A DNA stretch of 64,000 nt from Nitrobacter sp. NHB1 (lineage in GTDB: Bacteria > Pseudomonadota > Alphaproteobacteria > Rhizobiales > Xanthobacteraceae): positions 1,674,001 through 1,738,000 of the forward strand of contig NZ_JBAMDA010000001.1 in assembly GCF_036964665.1 (NCBI RefSeq), written 5' to 3'. Under the pieces are notes generated by a model. The model saw only the letters and a program-made list of their open reading frames with translations, made no database searches and was not told the origin of the DNA. This document shows positions 38,425 to 47,499 of this stretch, one piece after another. How positions within the stretch are numbered: the first letter of the stretch is position 1; each line of letters opens with the position of its first letter. Position numbers and translations under genes: made by a program.

Positions 38425-40385
38425 CAATCCCGTGGCGTCAGATCGCGCTTGCCGTGATAGCCGCGCTTGGGCCGGCGCGGCGGACCGTAGCCATTGGCTT
38501 CGGCTTCGTTGCGCGCCCGCGCCTCGTCGCTGCCGGTTCGCTGCACCACCACGTTGCGGCCCTTGCGATCCTCGATCAGCGAGCGCTTCGCTCTCGCCTT
38601 GTTGTCCTTCTTCGAGCGTAACGGCGTGCCGTCGCGGCCGAGCTTTGGTTCGGTCTCGGCTTCGGCAGCCGTGCCAGCGAAATTCGCATTGGCGAGCGCG
38701 GCGATTTTATCGCCGAGTTGCTCGCGCAGCACGCGGGTCTTGACCTCCTCGACCTGTCCTTCCGCGATCTCGGCCAGTTGGAACGGTCCATAGGAGACGC
38801 GGATCAGCCGGTTCACCTCGAGTCCGAGATGCGCCATCACGTTGCGCACCTCGCGGTTCTTGCCCTCACGGATCGCGAACACCAGCCAGACATTGGCGCC
38901 CTGGTCGCGCTCCAGCGTGGCGTCGATCGAGCCATACTTGACGCCGTCGACCTCGACGCCGTTCTTCAGCGCATCGAGTTGCGCCTGCGTCACCTCGCCG
39001 TGGGCGCGGACGCGATAGCGCCGCAGCCAACCGGTGTCGGGCAGTTCCAGTGCGCGCGCCAGACCGCCGTCATTGGTCAGCAGCAGCAACCCTTCGGTAT
39101 TGAAATCGAGCCGACCGATGCTGATCAGGCGCGGCAGGCCTTCGGGCAGATTGTCGAACACGGTCGGCCGCCCTTCGGGATCGGCGTGGGTCGTCATCAG
39201 GCCGCGCGGCTTGTGATAGAGGAACAATCTCGTGCGCTCGCGCTCCGGCAACGGCTGGCCGTCGATCGTGATGACATCGCGCGAGGTGACATCGAGCGCC
39301 GGCGAGTTGATGACGCGACCGTTGACGGCGACGCGGCCCTGCGTGACCCATTCCTCGGCGTCACGGCGCGAGGCGACGCCGGCGCGCGCCATCACCTTCG
39401 CGATGCGCTCGCCGGCCTTTTTCGGCTTCGGCTCGGGCCGTGCGCTGCGCCGATCGTCGACAGGCTTGCGTTCGCGATAAGCGCCGCGTCCTCCGAACGC
39501 CGGACGTTTGGCGAAAACCCTGCTGTCGTCCTCATTGTCGCGACGCGGACGCTCGTCGCCTCCCTCATGGCGCGGGCGATCCTGCCGCGGGCGGTCGAAG
39601 CGAGGACGGTCGCCTTGCGGACGGTCGAACTTGCGCGGGCCACGATCGGCGCCTGCAGCACGCTCCGGACGATCCTCACGTGGTTTCGAGAATCGCGGAC
39701 GCCCGGCGCCGCCGCGATCATCACGCGGGCCGGCCTCACGCTTCTCCCACGGCTTGGATTCGCCGCGATCCGCACGATCGCCGAACTCCTTGCGCGGACC
39801 GCGCGAACCACGGTCCGGCGCACCGCGTGAAAACTTCTTGTCACCGAAGGGACGATCTCCGCGTGGCGCATACGGACGCTTCTCGCCACCACCCTCGCGC
39901 GGCGGACGCGCGCTATAAGGCCGATCACCTTGCGGCCGCGCACGCTGCGGACGGTCGCCGTCTTTCCGAAAACCCTCGCCTCCCGGCGTGTAGGAGCGCT
40001 TCTCGCCGAACTTCTTGTCGGCAGAGCGCCCTGTCGGACGCGTATCGCCACGGTCACCGCGCGGCGTGTACGCACGCTTCTCGCCGCCGCCGTCGCGATC
40101 GAAACGGGGCCGCGCCGCATCGCTATCGCGCTTGCCCGCGTAGGGTTTGCCTGCACCCGCATACGGCTTCTTGGCGTAAGACTTCTTGGCATAGGGCTTC
40201 GTGCCATCGGGCTTGCCGGCATAGGGCCGCTTGTCGCCGTCGCCTCTGTCGGTCTTGCCGGCAAAGCCGCGCTTGGCGAACTTCTTTTCCGGCCCGCGCG
40301 CCGCGCCGGAACGGCCCTTGCCGCCGGAGGGCCGATCACGCCGGCCGCGCGAGGATGCATTGTCTTTGTCGTTATCGCGGGGCAT
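38424..40385 (-). CDS. rluB: Pseudouridine synthase (RluB/RsuA family) with a long disordered N-terminus
   Basis: 653 residues. The C-terminal half is a standard RsuA/RluB enzyme: S4 RNA-binding domain (GERIAKVMARAGVASRRDAEEW) and catalytic block ISIGRLDFNTEGLLLLTNDG with the active-site aspartate, then VREGKNREVRNVMAHL-type sequence. The first 330 or so residues are a low-complexity run rich in Arg, Gly, Asp, Pro and Lys with repeated KPYAGK/KPYAKK, RPRFDRP and YTPRGDR units, likely disordered and RNA-binding. Another 80 basic residues follow the catalytic domain. ATG 40385 used; Met at 40406 is an alternative. Confidence 0.93.
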   Translation of the reverse strand: MPRDNDKDNASSRGRRDRPSGGKGRSGAARGPEKKFAKRGFAGKTDRGDGDKRPYAGKPDGTKPYAKKSYAKKPYAGAGKPYAGKRDSDAARPRFDRDGGGEKRAYTPRGDRGDTRPTGRSADKKFGEKRSYTPGGEGFRKDGDRPQRARPQGDRPYSARPPREGGGEKRPYAPRGDRPFGDKKFSRGAPDRGSRGPRKEFGDRADRGESKPWEKREAGPRDDRGGAGRPRFSKPREDRPERAAGADRGPRKFDRPQGDRPRFDRPRQDRPRHEGGDERPRRDNEDDSRVFAKRPAFGGRGAYRERKPVDDRRSARPEPKPKKAGERIAKVMARAGVASRRDAEEWVTQGRVAVNGRVINSPALDVTSRDVITIDGQPLPERERTRLFLYHKPRGLMTTHADPEGRPTVFDNLPEGLPRLISIGRLDFNTEGLLLLTNDGGLARALELPDTGWLRRYRVRAHGEVTQAQLDALKNGVEVDGVKYGSIDATLERDQGANVWLVFAIREGKNREVRNVMAHLGLEVNRLIRVSYGPFQLAEIAEGQVEEVKTRVLREQLGDKIAALANANFAGTAAEAETEPKLGRDGTPLRSKKDNKARAKRSLIEDRKGRNVVVQRTGSDEARARNEAEANGYGPPRRPKRGYHGKRDLTPRD

Positions 40386-40485
40386 GAATGATCTCGCTAC
40401 AGGCATTGGAAACGGCGGCCGCGCCGGCGTGGAGGGGTAGCATGACGAGGTCGCGCCCGCCTCTTACTCAGAGCGCATTCTCACG

Positions 40486-40571
40486 CAAAACCGGCATCCA
40501 CTTTTGCTGAAGGCGCCCTCTTAACAGAGTTCTCACCAGAGCGCGATCAGCAAAAGCGGATGCCGGTTTTG
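40486..40571. repeat. Inverted pair of 25-base repeats upstream of tadA
   Basis: Arms at 40486-40510 and 40547-40571 (tcagcaaaagcggatgccgg..) are reverse complements with one mismatch and a 36-base spacer. The same element occurs at 35841-35867. Part of the 277-base divergent region between rluB and tadA. Confidence 0.75.
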
Positions 40572-40600
40572 GGTCCGAACGCTATCCAAGATATTGATAT

Positions 40601-40650
40601 GGCGCATGATCTGATCGCCAAACCGCTTACGCTTTGGCGGATCATGCGCC
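40601..40650. repeat. Nested hairpin twelve bases before tadA
   Basis: An 11-base perfect outer stem (ggcgcatgatc at 40601-40611, gatcatgcgcc at 40640-40650) encloses a seven-base inner stem (cgccaaa / tttggcg). It resembles the gcgcatgatc...gatcatgcgc palindromes dispersed in this bacterial group. In a tadA transcript it would stand right before the ribosome site. Confidence 0.7.
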
Positions 40651-40662
40651 GAGAAACGAGGC

Positions 40663-41109
40663 ATGACCGCACCATCTTTCATGGATTTGGCGCTTGAAGC
40701 CGCCAAAAACGCCGGAAAATCGGGCGAGGTACCGATCGGCTGCGTGATCGTGCGTGACGGCGAGGTCATCGCCGCCGCCGGAAACCGCACCCTGACCGAC
40801 CGCGATCCCACCGCCCATGCCGAGGTTCTGGCGCTGCGGGCCGCCGCACACGCCATCGGCAGCGAACGGCTGACCGACTGCGATCTCTATGTGACGCTGG
40901 AACCCTGCACCATGTGCGCGGGCGCGATCTCGTTCGCGCGGATCCGGCGGCTCTACTACGGAGCGCCCGACCCCAAAGGCGGCGCGGTGGATTCCGGCGT
41001 CCGTTTCTTTGCCGCACCAACCTGCCATCACCGGCCGGAGGTGTATCCATCGGTCGGGGAGAGCGAGGCGGCGACGCTGCTGCGGGAATTCTTCAAGGCG
41101 CGGCGGTGA
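40663..41109 (+). CDS. tadA: tRNA-specific adenosine deaminase (TadA)
   Basis: Deaminates adenosine 34 of tRNA-Arg(ACG) to inosine. 148 residues with the zinc/catalytic motifs HAE (52-54, PTAHAEVLALRAAA) and PCxxC (LEPCTMCAGAI, Cys82 and Cys85), and the TadA-typical RIRRLYYGAPDPKGGAV. Divergent from rluB, convergent with purD (10 bases apart). Confidence 0.95.
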   Translation: MTAPSFMDLALEAAKNAGKSGEVPIGCVIVRDGEVIAAAGNRTLTDRDPTAHAEVLALRAAAHAIGSERLTDCDLYVTLEPCTMCAGAISFARIRRLYYGAPDPKGGAVDSGVRFFAAPTCHHRPEVYPSVGESEAATLLREFFKARR

Positions 41110-41119
41110 AGATTCGCTT

Positions 41120-42400
41120 CTATCCGCCCTTCTCCCGCTCCACCGCCTGCCAGCCGATGTCGCGGCGGCAGAAGCCTTCAGGCCAGTTGATGCGATCGAC
41201 GGCCTCGTAGGCGCGGGCTTGCGCCTCGGCGACGGTCTTGCCGGACGCGCAGACGTTCAGCACGCGGCCGCCATTGGCGAGAATCTGTCCGCCCTCCTCC
41301 CTGGTGCCCGCATGGAAAATCTCCACGCCCTCCACCTTGGCGGCATTGTCGAGCCCGTCGATGCGCGTCCCCCTGGCGTAGTCGCCGGGATACCCCTTCG
41401 CCGCCATCACCACGGTCAACGCCGGATCGGGGAACCAGCGCAGGTCGAAATGCTTCAGCTCTTCGTCGCAGGCCGCGAACAGCGCCGGCACGATGTCCGA
41501 CATCATCCGCAGCATCAGCACCTGGCATTCCGGATCGCCGAAGCGGACGTTGTATTCGATCAGCTTCGGTCCCTGTTCCGTGACCATCAGGCCGGCGAAC
41601 AGCACGCCCTTGAACGGCGTTCCCCGCGCGCGCATCGCCCGCAATGTCGGAACGATGATCTCATTCATGGTGCGGCGACACATCCCGGCGGTCATCACGG
41701 GGGCCGGAGAACAGGCGCCCATGCCGCCCGTGTTCGGCCCCTTGTCGCCATCGAACGCGCGCTTGTGGTCCTGCGCCGTCGCCAGCGCCAGCGCGTCCTT
41801 ACCGTCGCACAGCGCGAAGAACGAGGCCTCCTCGCCCTGCATGAACTCCTCGACCACGACCTGCGCGCCAGCGCTGCCGAACCCGCCGTCGAACATCATG
41901 TCGACCGCCGCCAGCGCTTCGTCGAGCGTCATCGCGACGACGACGCCCTTCCCCGCAGCAAGCCCATCGGCCTTGATGACGATCGGCGCGCCGTGGGCGC
42001 AGATATAGGCCTTCGCCGCCGTGGCATCGCTGAAGCGCTCGTAGGCCGCGGTGGGAATAGCGTTGTCGCGGCACAACTCCTTGGTGAAGCCTTTTGAACT
42101 CTCCAGTTGCGCGGCGGCTTTACTCGGCCCGAGCGCCTTGAGGCCCGCGGCCGCGAGGTCGTCGACAATGCCGGCGGCGAGCGGCGCTTCCGGCCCGACC
42201 ACGACCAGATCGACCTTGTTGGTTTTGCAGAACGCGACCACCGCAGCATGATCGGCTACATTGAGCGTCACACATTCGGCCTCGCGCGCGATTCCGGCAT
42301 TGCCCGGCGCGCACCACAGTTTCGTGAGCAGCGGAGAGCCGGCGATTTTCCAGGCCAGCGCATGTTCGCGGCCGCCGGAACCGAGCAGAAGAATGTTCAT
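41120..42400 (-). CDS. purD: Phosphoribosylamine--glycine ligase (PurD)
   Basis: Second step of purine synthesis: ATP-dependent joining of phosphoribosylamine and glycine. 426 residues: N-terminal [35 protein letters not shown]-grasp domain from about 105 ([13 protein letters not shown]), [12 protein letters not shown] and [11 protein letters not shown]-type block seen as [14 protein letters not shown]. Convergent with tadA and divergent from xseA. Confidence 0.97.
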   Translation of the reverse strand: MNILLLGSGGREHALAWKIAGSPLLTKLWCAPGNAGIAREAECVTLNVADHAAVVAFCKTNKVDLVVVGPEAPLAAGIVDDLAAAGLKALGPSKAAAQLESSKGFTKELCRDNAIPTAAYERFSDATAAKAYICAHGAPIVIKADGLAAGKGVVVAMTLDEALAAVDMMFDGGFGSAGAQVVVEEFMQGEEASFFALCDGKDALALATAQDHKRAFDGDKGPNTGGMGACSPAPVMTAGMCRRTMNEIIVPTLRAMRARGTPFKGVLFAGLMVTEQGPKLIEYNVRFGDPECQVLMLRMMSDIVPALFAACDEELKHFDLRWFPDPALTVVMAAKGYPGDYARGTRIDGLDNAAKVEGVEIFHAGTREEGGQILANGGRVLNVCASGKTVAEAQARAYEAVDRINWPEGFCRRDIGWQAVEREKGG

Positions 42401-42472
42401 GAATGACTGCCGATCCAGGGTTTCCGGTGGTTTCGGAGCGGTTTAGCATGGTAAGGCGGAGGCGCAACAGAA

Positions 42473-44107
42473 GTGAGCGTGATGCCCGCAAATCCTGCAC
42501 AGCTCCTGGCGAACGCGTCGGAATATACCGTCTCCGAGTTGTCCTCGGCGCTGAAGCGCACCGTGGAGAACGCCTACGGCCATGTGCGGGTTCGCGGCGA
42601 GATATCCGGCTTTCGCGGCCCGCACGCCTCCGGTCACTGCTACTTCGCGCTGAAGGACGAGAGCGCCAAGATCGAGGCGGTGATCTGGAAAGGCGTCCAT
42701 GGCCGGATGCGGTTCAAGCCACAGGAGGGCCTCGAGGTCATCGCCACCGGCAAGCTGACCACCTATCCGGGCTCGTCGAAATACCAGATCGTGATCGAGG
42801 CGCTGGAGCCCGCCGGCATCGGCGCGCTGATGGCGCTGATGGAGGAACGCAAGAAGAAGCTCGCGGCGGAAGGCCTGTTCGACGAAGCGCGCAAGCAACT
42901 GCTGCCCTGGCTGCCGGAGGTGATCGGCGTCGTGACCTCGCCGACCGGCGCGGTGATCCGCGACATCCTGCATCGGCTGGAGGATCGTTTCCCGCGCCGT
43001 GTGCTGGTGTGGCCGGTGCGGGTGCAGGGCGAAGGCTCGGCGGAACAGATCGCCGCCGCCATCGACGGCTTCAATACGCTGCCGGAGGGCGGACACATTC
43101 CGCGCCCCGACCTCCTGATCGTCGCGCGCGGCGGCGGCTCGCTCGAAGACCTGTGGTCCTTCAACGAGGAGATCGTGGTCCGCGCAGCCGCTGGCAGCAT
43201 GATCCCGCTGATCTCGGCGGTCGGTCACGAGACCGACGTGACGCTGATCGATTTCGCCGCCGACAAGCGCGCGCCTACTCCGACCGCCGCCGCTGAAATG
43301 GCGGTGCCGGTCCGCACTGAGCTGTTGGTTGAAGTCTCCGGCCTCGCGGCCCGCGCCATCGTCGCATGGCGGCGCGGCCACGACGACCGGCGCACCGAAT
43401 TGCGCTCCGCCGCCCGCGCGCTGCCGGAAGCCGGTGAGTTGCTCGCGATCCCCCGCCAGAAGCTCGACGGCGCCGCCGCCGCGTTGCCGCGCGCCTTGCG
43501 CGCAAGCACGCACCTGCATCATCGCCGCTTTACGCGGATCGCCGGCGGACTCACGCTGCGCGTGTTGCGCGCACAGGTCGCGCACGCAAAACAGTCCGTC
43601 GCCGCGACCGGCGCGCGGCTTGCGCACGGCACGCAGGTCGTGCTGCGTCACCGCCGCGATCGCTTCGCGGGGCTGGCGGTCCGGCTCAAGGCCTCGCGAC
43701 TGGCCAACGCACAGGCACAACGCGACCGGATCGCGCGCGCGAATGAGCGCACCCAAAGGCTCGCCGAGCGGGCGCGGCGGGCGCTGACCACCTTGCTGCA
43801 GCGGCATGATGCGCGCATCGTGCATTCCGGCCAGTTGCTGGCGGCGTTGTCCTATCGCGGCGTGCTGGCACGCGGCTTTGCGCTGGTCCGCGACGACGCC
43901 GGACAGGCGTTGCGAAACGCATCGGCGATTGGTCCCGGCGCACGACTCACACTGGAGTTCGCCGACGGACGGGTAGCCGCAACCGCCGACAACGATCGAC
44001 CCGCAGCGACATCGTCCGGTCCGACAGGGTCCAGTCCGAGAGGCCAGCCCAAACCGGCATCCGGCAAGCGTGCATCCAAGCCCGCCGATCAGGGGAACCT
44101 GTTCTAG
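42473..44107 (+). CDS. xseA: Exodeoxyribonuclease VII large subunit (XseA)
   Basis: Large subunit of the nuclease that degrades single-stranded DNA from both ends. 544 residues from GTG 42473 (GGAGG ten bases upstream; ATG 42482 is also possible). N-terminal OB fold ([21 protein letters not shown]) and catalytic domain with [31 protein letters not shown] and [17 protein letters not shown]; then a long alpha-helical arginine/alanine-rich region typical of XseA. Tail of about 45 residues is low complexity. The small subunit gene xseB is not in the window. Confidence 0.95.
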   Translation: MSVMPANPAQLLANASEYTVSELSSALKRTVENAYGHVRVRGEISGFRGPHASGHCYFALKDESAKIEAVIWKGVHGRMRFKPQEGLEVIATGKLTTYPGSSKYQIVIEALEPAGIGALMALMEERKKKLAAEGLFDEARKQLLPWLPEVIGVVTSPTGAVIRDILHRLEDRFPRRVLVWPVRVQGEGSAEQIAAAIDGFNTLPEGGHIPRPDLLIVARGGGSLEDLWSFNEEIVVRAAAGSMIPLISAVGHETDVTLIDFAADKRAPTPTAAAEMAVPVRTELLVEVSGLAARAIVAWRRGHDDRRTELRSAARALPEAGELLAIPRQKLDGAAAALPRALRASTHLHHRRFTRIAGGLTLRVLRAQVAHAKQSVAATGARLAHGTQVVLRHRRDRFAGLAVRLKASRLANAQAQRDRIARANERTQRLAERARRALTTLLQRHDARIVHSGQLLAALSYRGVLARGFALVRDDAGQALRNASAIGPGARLTLEFADGRVAATADNDRPAATSSGPTGSSPRGQPKPASGKRASKPADQGNLF

Positions 44108-44188
44108 TCTAGACAGACCCTATAAGCGCCCCGGTTACCACGAGCCGCGCATTTTGCACCGATACGAGACCGCGTCACGCTTTTAAGG

Positions 44189-45730
44189 CTACTCGCCCCA
44201 GGCGGCGAAAGCCTCGTTGAAGGCGCGCTCGCCGGGCGCCCCCTTCTCGATGGCGATGATGGCACGGCGCTGGTTGGTATAGACCAAAGGCACGTCGAAC
44301 CACGAGCGCTCCTTCAGGAGCTGGAGATTGCGCGAGCGGTCGGCCTCGACATTGGACAGTCCGACAAGGAAGAAGCCATCGGTGACCTTGACGGCGAGTC
44401 CAGCCAGCGGCGTGCCGCGCGCCTGTTCGCTGGACTTCATCAGAATGCCCGGCACGTTGGACACGCCGCCGCCTTCAAAATCCTGCGGCAGTACGAAGGT
44501 CAATTCCGCGGTGTGACTCGCCGGCAGCGAGGTGTCGGTGTTGCGGCGGAACGACATCGTCATCTTGAACTTGCGTTCGGGGATGTCGATGTCGGCGCGC
44601 ACGGCGATCTCCGGCGTCTTACCGGCTACGCCCTTCACCTCCTCAATGCGCCACACCACCGATCCGACATACTGCTTGCCCTTGGGGTCGGACGGGTCCT
44701 CGTCATACAGCACGACGCGCTGCGCCACCGGCGCCACCGTTTCGGATGACGGCGGCTGACCGACCCGATCGGTAATCTTCGGTTTCGGCCCCGGTGTCGC
44801 CGGTTTCGGTATCCCGGTGGTCTGGTCCGGCGACGAACTGAACAGCCCGCGCACCGCCGAGACCGCCTTCGGACCCCAGACGATCCCGGCCCCCGCAAGG
44901 ATCAGCACGAGGCCGACGGCGATCGCGCTCTTGAACGGAAAGCCGCCGCCGAACACGCGCTTCGGCTTGTCGCGGCCAGGTTGCGGCCACGACCGCGGCA
45001 GGGGCGGCGGCTGATCGTCCGCGGTCTCGCCGGATGATTCATCGTAACGATACGACCCCTCGAACGCGCCGCGATCCTCAAGGCTCGGCTCCAGCCGGTC
45101 GAATTGGGGTGACGGCGAGGGCACGTTGGCGTAGGTGCGGCGGGCCGAGCGGTTGGCCTGCGCCGCGGCGCGACCGAGATCGTCGGCGTCCGCGGTGACA
45201 TCGCGGAAGCCCGGGACCGGAAGCGGCGGCGGACGATCGGACTCGGGATTGCGGCGCGGCTGGCCCTGGCCCTGCCGCTCCCGGGTGGGCGGCGGCGCAT
45301 CCTGCACAGGAATCGGCGGCGCGGGCGGCCGCCACGATGGCGGCGGCGCGGGGGGCTGTTCGGCGCGCAGGTTGCGCGGTTGAGGCGTCACATTGGCGCG
45401 CGGGCGGAGATGCGGCGGCGGCGCGGCCGTGTCCTGCGACTTCATCGCCGCGCGAGTCGAGGCGCGGAAGGCATCGCCGGAGCGCGAACCGCTGCCACGC
45501 GAGGCGTCGCGGGCACGCTGGGCGGCCTCGGACTCGACCTTGCGCACAGCCTCTTCCAGCGACAGCCGTTCGCGGGTGATCTCGGATTCGCTTAAAGGCG
45601 GTTCGACACCGCGGAGCTGCGCGATCAGCGCGGTCCGTGCCCGCTCATAGAGCGCGCGCCGCTGCTCGCCGGGCGCACTGACGTCCAGTCCGGCGATGGC
45701 GCGCGCGATCAGCGGGTAATAATCAGCCAT
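44189..45730 (-). CDS. Proline-rich single-pass membrane protein of unknown function
   Basis: 513 residues from ATG 45730 (GAGGAG five bases upstream). Layout: N-terminal helical part to about 95 (DYYPLIARAIAGLDV; EAVRKVESEAAQRARD), a proline- and arginine-rich disordered stretch to about 250, one membrane segment at about 270-290 (SAIAVGLVLILAGAGIVWG), and a C-terminal domain of about 190 residues with a beta-rich pattern (VVLYDEDPSDPKGKQYVGSV, AELTFVLPQDFEGGGVSNVPG, EKGAPGERAFNEAFAAWGE). I recall similar conserved hypothetical proteins in this group but no function. Confidence 0.75.
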   Translation of the reverse strand: MADYYPLIARAIAGLDVSAPGEQRRALYERARTALIAQLRGVEPPLSESEITRERLSLEEAVRKVESEAAQRARDASRGSGSRSGDAFRASTRAAMKSQDTAAPPPHLRPRANVTPQPRNLRAEQPPAPPPSWRPPAPPIPVQDAPPPTRERQGQGQPRRNPESDRPPPLPVPGFRDVTADADDLGRAAAQANRSARRTYANVPSPSPQFDRLEPSLEDRGAFEGSYRYDESSGETADDQPPPLPRSWPQPGRDKPKRVFGGGFPFKSAIAVGLVLILAGAGIVWGPKAVSAVRGLFSSSPDQTTGIPKPATPGPKPKITDRVGQPPSSETVAPVAQRVVLYDEDPSDPKGKQYVGSVVWRIEEVKGVAGKTPEIAVRADIDIPERKFKMTMSFRRNTDTSLPASHTAELTFVLPQDFEGGGVSNVPGILMKSSEQARGTPLAGLAVKVTDGFFLVGLSNVEADRSRNLQLLKERSWFDVPLVYTNQRRAIIAIEKGAPGERAFNEAFAAWGE

Positions 45731-45785
45731 ATCTCCTCGATGCCGCAAACATTAACCTTGAACGCATTCCCGTAACATCATCTCG

Positions 45786-47078
45786 TTAAGCCTCGAACGG
45801 GTTCTGCACCAGAATGGTGTCCTCGCGCTCGGGGCTGGTGGAGAGCAGAGCCACCGGACACCCAACCAGTTCCTCGATCCGGCGGACATATTTGATGGCC
45901 TGGGCCGGCAGGTCAGCCCATGAGCGAGCGTTGGCGGTCGGCTCCTTCCAGCCCTCGATAGTCTCGTAGACCGGCTCGATGCGAGCCTGCGCCCCCTCTC
46001 CGGCCGGCAGATGGTCGATCTCCTTGCCGTCGAGCCTGTAGCCGGTGCAGACCTCGATGGTGTCGAAGCCGTCGAGGATATCGAGCTTTGTCAGTGCCAG
46101 GCCGTGGATGCCGCTGGTACGGACAGTCTGCCGCACCAGCATGGCGTCGAACCAGCCGCAGCGCCGCTTGCGCCCGGTGTTGACGCCGAATTCCTTGCCG
46201 CGCTGACCGATCAGTTCGCCGATCTCGTCCTTGAGTTCGGTCGGAAACGGCCCCTGGCCGACGCGCGTGGTGTAGGACTTGCAAATGCCGAGCACGTAGC
46301 CGAGCGCGCTCGGCCCCATGCCGGTGCCGGTGGCGGCCTGGGCGGCGACCGTGTTGGAGGAGGTGACGTAGGGGTAGGTGCCGTGATCGACATCCAGCAA
46401 CGCGCCTTGCGCGCCTTCGAACAGGATACGCTTGCCTTCGCGGCGCTTGTGATCGAGCAGGTTCCACACGCTGTCAGCATAGGGCAGCACCCGCGGCGCA
46501 ATTGCGGCGAGATCCTTCAGCAACGCGCCGCTATCCACTTCCGCGATGCCGTGGCCGCGGCGCAGCGCGTTGTGATGTGTAAGCAGCCGCTCGATCTTGT
46601 GCGGCAGGGTCTGCGGGTCGGCGAGGTCCATCAGGCGGATGGCGCGGCGGCCGACCTTGTCCTCATAGGCCGGACCGATGCCGCGCTGGGTGGTGCCGAT
46701 CGCCGTCGCCGCGCTGGCGTTCTCTCGCAGTGAGTCCAGCTCGCGATGCAGCGGCAGGATCAGCGTGACGTTCTCGGCGACGCGCAGGTTGTCGGGGCTG
46801 ATTTTGACACCTTGCCCTTTGAGCTTCTCGACCTCGTCGACGAAGGCCTGCGGATCAAACACCACGCCGTTGCCGATGATCGACAGCTTCGACGAGCGCA
46901 CGACGCCCGAAGGCAGCAGCGCCAGCTTGTAGGTGTTGCCGTCGATGACGAGCGTATGACCGGCATTGTGGCCGCCCTGGAAGCGGACGACGATATCCGC
47001 CTGCTCCGACAACCAGTCGACGATCTTGCCCTTTCCCTCGTCGCCCCATTGGGCGCCGACGACGACAACGTTGGTCAT
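45786..47078 (-). CDS. purA: Adenylosuccinate synthetase (PurA)
   Basis: GTP-dependent joining of IMP and aspartate, first committed step to AMP. 430 residues from ATG 47078: the GTP loop [16 protein letters not shown], catalytic His in [23 protein letters not shown], and [12 protein letters not shown]. The frame runs open to 47240 upstream, but the family start [12 protein letters not shown] fixes the ATG. Divergent from the S10 peptidase gene. Confidence 0.97.
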   Translation of the reverse strand: MTNVVVVGAQWGDEGKGKIVDWLSEQADIVVRFQGGHNAGHTLVIDGNTYKLALLPSGVVRSSKLSIIGNGVVFDPQAFVDEVEKLKGQGVKISPDNLRVAENVTLILPLHRELDSLRENASAATAIGTTQRGIGPAYEDKVGRRAIRLMDLADPQTLPHKIERLLTHHNALRRGHGIAEVDSGALLKDLAAIAPRVLPYADSVWNLLDHKRREGKRILFEGAQGALLDVDHGTYPYVTSSNTVAAQAATGTGMGPSALGYVLGICKSYTTRVGQGPFPTELKDEIGELIGQRGKEFGVNTGRKRRCGWFDAMLVRQTVRTSGIHGLALTKLDILDGFDTIEVCTGYRLDGKEIDHLPAGEGAQARIEPVYETIEGWKEPTANARSWADLPAQAIKYVRRIEELVGCPVALLSTSPEREDTILVQNPFEA

Positions 47079-47499
47079 TTCCGCTGGTATTCCTTGCAAA
47101 TCTGAAGTGCGCCAAGCACCGAAACAAGACAGATTAAAAACGGACGTTGCCGCTCGCATGCGAGGCGTCCCACCGGATAAAGGATGCGTGCGGTGGACGC
47201 AAGCCGGAACGGTCGCCAAATGGCCCGACACCGCATCCAAACCATTGATTCGCCCTGAAAATCCATCCTCTGTTCGGGCCGTAGCCTGCGACTCCCGCCC
47301 GGTCCGGCGGCGACGGCACGAAGATATCGCGGGCCTGAAAATCCGCGCATCCTCACCGTCGCACGTTCTCCGCGCACGGACCCGACGTTATAGGCCGCTT
47401 GCACAGGGTCCCGTGCCCGCCACAGTTTCAGGCAACGCTTGACGGTCAAGGCTTGGGGCCTCCGCTCAAACGGCCACACGACAACAGGAGTAGCAGCAG
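47079..47499. other. Intergenic region between purA and the S10 peptidase gene
   Basis: 421 bases without a supported gene; it serves as leader for both divergent genes. GGAG ten bases before 47500 is the S10 ribosome site and GGAA before 47078 that of purA. I see no RNA gene, repeat or clear operator. Confidence 0.5.

Noticed and set aside
39380-40385. Repeats within rluB taken as a CRISPR or minisatellite
   Set aside because: Units differ in length and sequence and keep the reading frame; they encode a low-complexity protein tail.
47079-47499. An RNA gene or small gene in the purA/S10 gap
   Set aside because: No hairpin with covariation visible, no tRNA-like T-arm, and open frames lack a ribosome site.
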